Positions 8,205 through 14,877 of a stretch of 64,000 bases of DNA are shown here, piece after piece; position 1 is the first letter of the stretch; every line of letters begins with the position of its first letter. Source of the DNA: JACKHA01 sp041401985 (lineage in GTDB: Bacteria > Planctomycetota > Phycisphaerae > Phycisphaerales > UBA1924). The DNA is taken from NCBI GenBank assembly GCA_041401985.1, contig JAWKTE010000020.1:9341-73340 (forward strand). Direction: 5' to 3'. The notes beneath the pieces were generated by a model. The model saw only the letters and a list, made by a program, of their open reading frames with translations, searched no databases and was not told the origin of the DNA. The position numbers and the translations under genes were made by a program.

Positions 8205-8466
8205 CGTGACGGCTGAGGGGCGTGAGGCGCTCGCGCAGTTCGACGCCGGGCTTCTCGATGAGTTCCGGGATCGCATGGCGGACATGGCCGAAGAACCCGG
8301 CATGTTTCTGCGGCGATCCAGTCCTCCGGAGCCGGCGGGGCTTTGGGTGCTCGAGTACGAGTCGGACCTGAGCCCGGGGCTGCGCGTGGTCGCGTTGCTG
8401 GATGAGTGGGACCCGGCGGCGAAGCGGTTGAAGCTGGTGGGAGTGATGAGGTTGATGGGTGGGTAG
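8167..8466 (+). CDS. Small protein, possible toxin partner of the Panacea protein
   Basis: 99 residues from GTG 8167, or 91 from GTG 8191 (WRVDVTAEGREALAQF). Not confidently recognised. The C-terminal half (LWVLEYESDLSPGLRVVALLDEWDPAAKRLKLVGVMRL) alternates hydrophobic strands like the core of RelE/HigB toxins, and the N-terminal helix is charged. It overlaps the Panacea gene in another frame, so the two are almost certainly translated together. The toxin role is inferred from small size, overlap and the known habit of Panacea genes to sit beside toxins. A co-acting regulatory subunit is the alternative. Confidence 0.6.
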   Translation: MVGSGDGRVWRVDVTAEGREALAQFDAGLLDEFRDRMADMAEEPGMFLRRSSPPEPAGLWVLEYESDLSPGLRVVALLDEWDPAAKRLKLVGVMRLMGG

Positions 8467-9103
8467 GCAGTGTTGGACCGATCGGGGCAAACCGATGAGC
8501 GAGCCAGATGGCGTGTTTGCCAGCAAGTTGCGTCTTTTCGATCTGCTTGCTTTGATGGACTCCAGGCTGCGCCCCACGGATTGCAAGGTCCATCTTGCGT
8601 CGCGCCCTGACGACGGGCACGACCCGTTCGAGGCCTACTTGAGCGGTCGGTTTGAGGAGTGGCAGTGCTGGCAGAACGCGCTCAACTTTAACCGACCTCA
8701 TGTTGTCGCACTGATCCAGATCACGCCTGGTGGTTCAGAGTGGCTCTTTGCTGGAGCCTTCGACTCGATGGGCCACGAGGTGCGGAGCGTTCCGAGGCCC
8801 CACTACTGGTACTCGCTCAGGCAGCGCCCGGAAACTGGCGGATTTGTTGGGCGAATCGTGGTTCGGTTCCACAGGGACGGTCGAAACTCCTATCGACTGG
8901 GAGAAAACGTCGGGCCTCGCTTGCTGGTGGAGCAAGTCCACGGACAGCGGAGGGACATCGGCGAGTTCCCCGGGTTCGGCGGGATCTGTTTGAGCAAAGC
9001 GCAACTGGATCGCTTGGTTTCAACTCGATCTTCATCATGGGAGTCCGCGCTCTCGAGCGTGGCAGGTGTGTATGTGATCGTGGATACGGTCACCGGCAAG
9101 TCA

Positions 9104-10255
9104 TACGGCTCGTGATTGAGTCTCGTGCGCGTACGGCGCACGTTTGGCAGTTGCGCACTGGCTCGCTTGTGCGATGATGCGTGCGGCACGGAGGCCAACG
9201 CATGCAGATCACGAAGGCGGACGCGGGCGACATCGAGCGGCTGGTCGCGATGGCGCAAGGAGCCTGACGCCGAGCAGAAGGACCGGCTGCTCGCGGCCGC
9301 GCACGCCCGTCGCGGCGTCGAGACGGGCAAGTATCCAGGAGATGCTCGCCCGCAGCCAGCGGCTTCGTGCAGCGCTGGGCCTACGCCTACCGCGACGGCG
9401 GGATCGACGCCCTGCGAGAAGGACCGACCGGGCCGCGCGCCCAAGCTCCCACCCGCCGCGAGGCCGAGCGCTGCGGGGCGCGGCTCGATCGCCGGGCCGC
9501 GCCCCGAGGACTGGGTCTGATCGCTGCGCGGCAGCGATGCAAGCGCATCCTCGAGCAGGAGTTCGGCGTGAAGTACACGCTCGACGGGATCTACCCGCTG
9601 CTGCGGCGTCTGGGCTACTCGTGCCTGGCCCCGCGCTCGCCACGAGAAGCAGGACCTGGCCGCGCAGAAGAGTTCCGCGAGGAGGCCGCCCTTTTTGTCT
9701 CCACCGCTTGTTTAATCTTCAGTGCGGCCCACGGCAAGGCTCCTATGTCTACTTCATGGACGAGGCCCGCTTCGGCCAGCAGGGCACGACCACGCGCGTG
9801 TAGCGAATATCGGCCGCGCCCGACCGCGGTGAAGCAGACGGTACGAGTGGGTACCTTGTACGCCGCGGTCGAGCTGGCCACGGGCCACGCGTGCGCTGCA
9901 GGCCCCGCACGTGGACACGCCGACGATGAACGTGTTCCTGCGGATGGTGTCGGAGGAGCTTGATCCTGACGACCACGCGGTGCTGATCATGGACCAGGCC
10001 GGGTGGCACAAGGTTCGGGCGCTGGCGGTGCCGGCGAACATCACGATCCTGCTGTTGCCGTACTTCGCCGGAGCTCAACCCGGTCGAGAACCTGTGGGCG
10101 TACTGGTGGAGCCACTACCTGTCCAACCGGGTGTTCGACGACTACGACCACCTGCTGGCCGCCGGGGTCGCGGCCTGGCAGGACCACGCCCGAGCGGCTC
10201 CGGACTGTCTGGCGCGTGCACCTACATCACGCACGAGAAGTAGTCACGATCCGTA
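9104..10255 (+). mobile_element. IS630-family insertion sequence, decayed
   Basis: 1152 bp bounded by imperfect terminal inverted repeats. The left end 9104-9131 starts TACGGCTCGTGA; the right end 10228-10255, read inward, starts TACGGATCGTGA. About 22 of 28 positions match, including TCTCGTGCG in both. It is flanked by TCA on each side (9101-9103, 10256-10258). It splits the GIY-YIG gene exactly at a codon boundary of the restored frame. Most IS630 elements duplicate TA; here a 3-bp duplication fits the restored frame better. Confidence 0.8.
9202..10243 (+). pseudogene. IS630-family transposase, multiple frameshifts
   Basis: Pieces of one transposase lie in all three frames: VQRWAYAYRDGGIDALREGPTGPRAQAP (helix-turn-helix linker), LDGIYPLLRRLGY, YFMDEARFGQQGTTTRV (first catalytic Asp), LYAAVELATGHA, DTPTMNVFLRMVSEEL, AVLIMDQAGWHKV (second Asp) and, after another shift, PELNPVENLW (catalytic Glu). 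All three DDE residues are therefore still readable, but at least four indels and an early stop (after QGA) rule out a functional enzyme as written. The start would be ATG 9202. Confidence 0.8.
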
Positions 10256-10590
10256 TCATACGTCGGCAGCGCGTTCGGGGAGGGCGGGATCTGGGGGCGT
10301 TGGTGCGCATACTCAAGGACCGGGCATGGAAGCAACGTGGGGCTGATCGATCTGCTGGCAGAGGCCGGAGTGGACCGCGCAAACGCGTTGCAGTTCGGCA
10401 TCTTGGAGACTGCCGACTCGCGCGCTACGCAGGATCAGGTTTTGAACAGGGAGAGCCACTGGAAGGCGCTGCTGTGCTCTCGGTCGCACGGCCACAATCG
10501 AAACTAATCGGTGCTCACGCCGACGCCGCAGGTGTGGCGGAGCGATGGTAGAAGGAGTAAGAAGCCCGGCTCGGAGCGCCGGTCCACCGG

Positions 10591-12279
10591 TCAAAACTCC
10601 GCCAACTTCGGCGCCCTTGGGAACGGGATGACATCCCGGATGTTCTGCATCCCCGTGCAGAACATGATGAGGCGTTCGAAGCCCAGGCCGAAGCCGGCGT
10701 GGGGGACGGTGCCGTAGCGGCGCAGGTCGCGGTACCACCAGTAGTCCGGCTTGTGCAGGCCCATCTCGTCGATGCGCCGGTCGAGCCGGTCGAGGCGTTC
10801 CTCGCGCTGCGAGCCGCCGATGATCTCGCCGATGCCGGGCACGAGCACGTCCATGGCCGAGACGGTCTGTCGCTGCTCGGGCGGCACCTTCTCGAAGATG
10901 GCGGGGTTGATGCCGGGGGTCTTCTCGGGCGACTCGTCGTCCAGGCGCATGTAGAACGCCTTGATGCCCTTGGGGTAGTTGGTCAGCACAACCGGCTGCT
11001 TGAAGTGCTCCTCCGTGAGGTACCGCTCGTGCTCGGACTGCAGGTCGCTGCCCCAGGCGACGGGGTACTCGAACTTCTTGCCGGACTTGAGCAGGATGTC
11101 AATCGCCTCGGTATACGGCAGACGCCGGAAGGGCTTGTCGATGACGAAGCGGAGGCGGTCGATGATGCCCTTCTCGATCCGCTCGTCGAAGAACGCCATG
11201 TCGTCGGCCCGCCGCGACAGCAGGTCGTCGAACAGGAACTTGAGCATGTCCTCGGCGAGTTGCGCGTTCGACGCCAGATCGGCGAACGCGACCTCGGGCT
11301 CGATCATCCAGAACTCGGAGAGGTGGCGGCTGGTGTTGGAGTTCTCGGCCCGGAAGGTCGGCCCAAAGGTGTACACGCGCGACAGGGCGCAGCAATAGGT
11401 CTCGACGTTCAACTGGCCGGAGACGGTGAGGTGGGCCTCTTTGCCAAAGAAGTCGTGGGCGAAATCCACGGGAAGCGACGGAGCGACGGAGCGACGGAGC
11501 GACGAAGAGGCGGCTTGGGACGCGGCGTCGCCCGCGGCGGCGTCCTGGGCGTGGCGGACCGACGGCGAGGAGAACGGCGCCGACCCCGAGCCCAGCAGAT
11601 TCTCATCGGAGCGGAGGTCCGCGGGATCGGCGGTGCGGGGGGCGCCTGCATCGGCGGCCTTCGCTTCGTCACTGCGTCCCTTCGTCACTCCGTCACTCTT
11701 CACCCGCGGCAGGTTCATCATGTCCAGCGTGCTGACGCGGAACATCTGCCCCGCGCCCTCGCAATCGGACGCGGTGATGATGGGCGTGTGGACATAGAAG
11801 AACGAGCGGTCGTCGAAGAAGCGGTGGACGGCCATCGCCAGGGCGTGGCGGACACGGGCCACGGCCCCGAACGTGTTGGTGCGGACGCGCAGGTGCTGGT
11901 GCTCGCGGAGGTACTCGAAGGTGTGGCGCTTGGCGGAGGCGGGGTAGGTGTCGGGGTCCTCGACAAGGCCGTGGAGCGTGAGCGAGTCGGCCTGGAGTTC
12001 CATGCCCTGGCCCTTGCCCTGCGACTGGACGAGCGTGCCGCTGGCCTCGATGGCGCAGCCGGTGGTCAGGTGTAAGACCTCGCTCTCGTAGTTGGGCAGC
12101 GCGGCGGGCGCGACGATCTGGAGGGCGTCGAAGCAGGTGCCGTCGGACAGGGCGACGAAGGAGAGGCCGGCCTTTGAGTCGCGGCGTGTGCGGACCCAGC
12201 CCTTGACCGTGGCGTTTGTGCCGGGGGCGGCCTTGAGGGCGTCGGAAACCTTGAGCCAGGTCGGCTTTGTGTCGGGCAT
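10591..12279 (-). CDS. asnS: Asparaginyl-tRNA synthetase with repeat-derived in-frame insertion
   Basis: Class II aminoacyl-tRNA synthetase charging tRNA-Asn. Start is ATG 12279 with GGAGG 5 bases upstream. The N-terminal OB-fold (VKGWVRTRRDSKAGLSFVALSDGTCFDALQ) is followed by the catalytic domain: motif 2 (FGPTFRAENSNTSRHLSEFWMIEPE) and motif 3 (GFGLGFERLI). It ends ...QNIRDVIPFPRAPKLAEF, a typical AsnRS C-terminus. It is 562 residues, about 95 longer than the usual 466. The extra length is an insertion between NLPR and VDFAHDFFGKEAHL, where bacterial homologues have a short loop. The insertion is bounded by inverted copies of the 9-bp repeat family (11475-11702). Divergent from the TetR gene. 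Confidence 0.96.
   Translation of the reverse strand: MPDTKPTWLKVSDALKAAPGTNATVKGWVRTRRDSKAGLSFVALSDGTCFDALQIVAPAALPNYESEVLHLTTGCAIEASGTLVQSQGKGQGMELQADSLTLHGLVEDPDTYPASAKRHTFEYLREHQHLRVRTNTFGAVARVRHALAMAVHRFFDDRSFFYVHTPIITASDCEGAGQMFRVSTLDMMNLPRVKSDGVTKGRSDEAKAADAGAPRTADPADLRSDENLLGSGSAPFSSPSVRHAQDAAAGDAASQAASSSLRRSVAPSLPVDFAHDFFGKEAHLTVSGQLNVETYCCALSRVYTFGPTFRAENSNTSRHLSEFWMIEPEVAFADLASNAQLAEDMLKFLFDDLLSRRADDMAFFDERIEKGIIDRLRFVIDKPFRRLPYTEAIDILLKSGKKFEYPVAWGSDLQSEHERYLTEEHFKQPVVLTNYPKGIKAFYMRLDDESPEKTPGINPAIFEKVPPEQRQTVSAMDVLVPGIGEIIGGSQREERLDRLDRRIDEMGLHKPDYWWYRDLRRYGTVPHAGFGLGFERLIMFCTGMQNIRDVIPFPRAPKLAEF
11475..11702. repeat. Insertion in asnS bounded by inverted 9-bp tandem repeats
   Basis: One end (11475-11507) is four tandem GCGACGGAG-type units ending GCGACGAAG. 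The other (11664-11702) is the same family inverted (CTTCGTCACTGCGTCCC, then TTCGTCACTCCGTCACTC). The intervening Ala/Ser/Asp-rich coding stretch keeps the asnS frame and encodes peptides such as SLRRSVAPSLP and VTKGRSDEAK. Confidence 0.7.
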
Positions 12280-12404
12280 GTGGACCTCCGGTAGCGGTTG
12301 GGTTGGATCGTAGACCGAGCGGTGGGGGAGGCCGGTCGGAGCCGCGGTGGCTGGGGCCCGCGAGCGGGCCTCGTCGGACACCAATGGGGCGGCTCGGGCA
12401 GTTG

Positions 12405-12433
12405 TTGACCAATGGTTCCAGAAGTAGTACACT
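12405..12433 (+). promoter_or_regulatory. Promoter of the TetR gene, predicting a leaderless mRNA
   Basis: TTGACC (12405-12410), a 17-bp spacer and TACACT (12428-12433). Transcription would begin at about 12440, exactly the GTG start codon. CCAATGG occurs twice nearby (12381-12387, 12409-12415) and could be an operator. Confidence 0.55.
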
Positions 12434-12439
12434 TTGGGC

Positions 12440-13027
12440 GTGCCGCCGATTGGTCGCCCCCGAGAGTTCGACCGCGCCGAGGCCCTGCAGCGGGCCTTGG
12501 AGGTGTTCTGGACGCGCGGCTACGAGGCCACGCAGGTCGAGGAACTGGTGGAGGCGATGGGCATCGGGCGTGGGTCGATGTACGCCGCGTTCGGGGACAA
12601 GCGGGGACTGTTCCTCGAAGCGCTCGAGGCGTTCGTCGGGCAGATCTCGGCGTGGTACCGGGAGAAAGTGCTGTCCGGGCCGGGAACGGCGCTCGAGAAC
12701 CTGCGGGGCGTGGTGCGGCGGTGGCCGGAGGTCGCGGCGTCTGGCGGGCGGGGGTGCTTCCTCACCAACTCGCTGATCGAGCGGGCCGGGCACGATCCGG
12801 AGGTCGCGGCCATCGCAGATCGCACGATCCGCGCCGAAGAGATGCTGTACCGGGGCGTGCTGTCTGAGGCTCAGGAGCGGGGGGAACTGGGGCGGAATCG
12901 GGATATCGGGATGATCGCGCGGGCGCTGGTCAACGCGCGGCTCGGCATCACGCTGCAGGCGAAGTTGCAGGGGTCGGCGGAGCGCGTGCGAGCCGTGGCC
13001 GACGTGGCGTTGGAGATGCTCGAGTGA
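12440..13027 (+). CDS. TetR/AcrR-family transcriptional regulator
   Basis: About 195 residues from GTG 12440. A TTG at 12434 adds two residues. The N-terminal DNA-binding domain is typical: GRPREFDRAEALQRALEVFWTRGYEATQVEELVEAMGIGRGSMYAAFGDKRGLFLEAL, with the helix-turn-helix at about residues 28-47. The ligand-binding half carries a GCFLTNS motif, as in the AefR/YxaF-like group with GCLL.N. It is divergent from asnS and has its own promoter; target genes and ligand are unknown. The stop codon TGA (13025-13027) lies inside the first unit of the tandem repeat that follows. Confidence 0.9.
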   Translation: MPPIGRPREFDRAEALQRALEVFWTRGYEATQVEELVEAMGIGRGSMYAAFGDKRGLFLEALEAFVGQISAWYREKVLSGPGTALENLRGVVRRWPEVAASGGRGCFLTNSLIERAGHDPEVAAIADRTIRAEEMLYRGVLSEAQERGELGRNRDIGMIARALVNARLGITLQAKLQGSAERVRAVADVALEMLE

Positions 13028-13060
13028 CGGAGTGACGGAGTGACGGAGTGACGAAGTGAC
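13024..13060. repeat. GTGACGGAG tandem repeat after the TetR gene
   Basis: Four tandem 9-mers (three GTGACGGAG, one GTGACGAAG) starting within the TetR stop codon. Same family as in miaB, asnS and before rsmG. Confidence 0.8.
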
Positions 13061-13287
13061 AGAGCGGCGGGAAGAGAAGCGGCAGAGTGGCCGGGTCGCA
13101 GAGTGAAAGCTTCAGCTCGGCCGTGCGTCTGGGGAGGGACCGTCGGGGTTCGCCTTGTTATGGAATGAATGATCCAGAAAGCGACATCTCTGGAGGATCG
13201 GGACGCGATGAAAACTGAATGTGCGGGCGTCCGCGTGGGCGCTCGTGTGGATCGGATCGACGTGTGCGACTCGAAGCGGAGGCTGCG

Positions 13288-13791
13288 ATGACGACCAAGA
13301 CCGTGCTCGACGTGCTGAACTTCCAGCGGCAGTACCTGGCGATGCTGATCGACGACGTGCCCGATGCGCGGATGACCGAGCAGCCCGGCGGGGTCAGGAA
13401 CCACCCGGCCTGGCACCTCGGGCACCTGGCGGTCTCGATGGACGGGATGGTCGCCGGGTTTGGCGGCGAGAAGAAACTCGACGAGGCGTGGTCGGCCAAG
13501 TACGGCATGGGCTCGTCGCCGACGCCGGACCGGGCGGCGTACCCGCCCAAGGCGGATCTGCTGCGCGTCTTCGACGAGCGCCGCTCGGCCCTCGCGTCAC
13601 GCGTCGCCGAGGCGTCGGAGGCGGACCTCAAGAGCGAGAACCCGAGCGAGATGCTCCGCCCCATGCTGCCGACCAAGGCCCACATGCTGCTGTTCTTCCT
13701 GCACACGCACGAGGGCACGCACCTGGGCCAGATCGCGGCCTGGCGGAAGGCGGCGGGCTTGGAGGAGGCGCTGGCGAAGTTTGGGCGGTAG
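13288..13791 (+). CDS. DinB-like (four-helix, metal-binding) protein
   Basis: 167 residues from ATG 13288, with GGAGG 6 bases upstream. The family fold is suggested by FQRQYLAMLIDDVPDARMTEQPGGVRNHPAWHLGHLAVSMDG and the C-terminal HTHEGTHLGQIAAWRKAAGL. The spaced histidines (HPAWHLGH; H.HEGTH) are the usual DinB/DUF664 metal ligands. Members include thiol S-transferases and bacillithiol-dependent enzymes; the substrate here is unknown. It stands alone between the repeat tract at 13024 and a GC-rich palindrome at 13811. Confidence 0.8.
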   Translation: MTTKTVLDVLNFQRQYLAMLIDDVPDARMTEQPGGVRNHPAWHLGHLAVSMDGMVAGFGGEKKLDEAWSAKYGMGSSPTPDRAAYPPKADLLRVFDERRSALASRVAEASEADLKSENPSEMLRPMLPTKAHMLLFFLHTHEGTHLGQIAAWRKAAGLEEALAKFGR

Positions 13792-13810
13792 GCCGGCGGG
13801 TAGTTCGATG

Positions 13811-13905
13811 ACCCCCCCGCGACACGCCGGGCCCCGGCGAGCACGTCGGTGCCCGCCGGGCCTCGGCGTGCGCGCGGCGGCGTCGTGCGCGGGGGTTGGG
13901 GGGGT
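13811..13905. repeat. GC-rich nested palindrome after the DinB gene
   Basis: A run starting ACCCCCCCGCG (13811) is mirrored by a G-rich run ending GGGGGGGT (13905). Inside are two self-complementary cores (CGCCGGGCCCCGGCG and CGCCGGGCCTCGGCG). It could act as a bidirectional terminator or be a remnant of a palindromic repeat. Confidence 0.45.
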
Positions 13906-14812
13906 TTAACGCGCATCGATCGCCGCCGTTGTTTTGGTCGGTCTGGGCTTGGGAGCGTGGCACGGGGACGTGCCGCTCGTTGTGCGACGGGCGTGCCCTT
14001 CGGGGGCCATGCCGTCGGGGGCCGTGTTCCTGGCCCGTTGCTGGTTTCCGCCAAGTCAGTTCGGCGGGGACGCGCGGTGGCGCGTCGGGCTCGGCCGGGA
14101 AAGCCCCAGGCGGGGCGAGCGGGCCGGACACCAATGTGTATGGTCTTTCCGGGCGCTCGGTTTCATTCCGGGACGATCGGAATGCAACAGGGCAAGAACG
14201 TGCTAATCGAGCCAGTCGGCGCCGAACTGGCCTCGTCGCGAAGCGTGCGCCGTGTATGGGACTTTGCGCGGGTCGGATGGGCTTGGATCACCCGGCGGGA
14301 CGCCGCCAGGCGGATCGGGACGCGTCGCTTGGCGAGACTCGGCCGCCTCATCGGCCCCACCGATGGCGTGGCAAGCCGCGGTCCATTTGCGCCGCGCGAG
14401 CACGCCAGAACCAGTCGGTGGCGGAATGTGCGGCGCTCTCGGACCGCCGGCGATTGGCGCTCGCACCGACACGCTCCGCGGCCGGCCCCAGCCGATGGCA
14501 TGGTCGACGCGCGACGGCCTTCGGGGCTCGGGCCGAGGGTCGTGCCGAGGGTGGATGGGCGCCCGAAGTGTGGCATGCCTGTGGCTTTGCACAGGCATGA
14601 CGAGCGTGCAACTCGCTCCGGTTAGTCGGGCATGCTTGCTCGGAGCAGCAAGCATGCCACACGTCGGGGCCTCACCGGCGAACGCGACGCGCAAGCGAGT
14701 GGGGGCGCCTTGATCGTCCTCCGACATCATCGCACCGGGTTGTTCGCACCGAGAAACGCCGCCGAGCCGGCGCGTCTCGGTGGCACAGCGGAGGAACATC
14801 GGCTTGACGCAC
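13906..14812. other. About 0.9 kb without a recognisable gene
   Basis: Open frames here on either strand have arbitrary composition and no motif. The stretch contains two small hairpins at 14574-14658 (listed separately). No RNase P, tmRNA, SRP RNA or tRNA signature was seen. Confidence 0.5.
14574..14658. repeat. Pair of REP-like hairpins
   Basis: Hairpin 1: CATGCCTGTG (14574-14583), loop GCTTTG, CACAGGCATG (14590-14599). Hairpin 2: GGCATGCTTGCT (14629-14640), 6-base loop, AGCAAGCATGCC (14647-14658). The outer flanks GTGTGGCATGC and GCATGCCACAC are inverted relative to each other, so the two hairpins form a mirrored pair. Confidence 0.65.
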
Positions 14813-14855
14813 TCGGCGGCCGCGCCGCCGGCACACGTTGCAAGCCTGCTCCACC
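14813..14855. repeat. GGCGGCCGCGCCGCC repeat, copy of the family at 48950
   Basis: A GC palindrome is followed by GGCACACGTTGCAAGCCTGC and TCCACC, resembling the 48950-49035 block (GGCGGCTGCGCCGCC then CACAGGTTGGAAACCTGTG, CCACC). Both copies lie just past the 3' end of a minus-strand gene for a secreted protein. Confidence 0.5.
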
Positions 14856-14877
14856 CCGGCATGACTCGCCGGCCCAG

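Larger units (their letters stand above)
8495..10507 (+). pseudogene. GIY-YIG nuclease-family gene interrupted by an IS630-type element
   Basis: The 5' part (8495-9103) encodes an N-terminal domain (SKLRLFDLLALMDS, GRFEEWQCWQNALNFNRPHVVALIQ, WLFAGAFD, GRIVVRFHRDGRNSYRL) and enters a GIY-YIG domain (SSVAGVYVIVDTVTGKSY). After the insertion the gene resumes in frame at 10259 with YVGSAFGEGGIWGRWCAYSRTGHGSN, then LQFGILETADSRATQDQVLNRESHWKALLCSRSHGHNRN and a TAA at 10505. Removing 9104-10258 restores one 285-residue frame whose junction reads GKSYVGSA, the normal GIY-YIG core. The interrupted copy stops at 9115. The ancestral protein would be a GIY-YIG endonuclease-fold protein of unknown target, perhaps for defence or repair. 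Confidence 0.85.
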
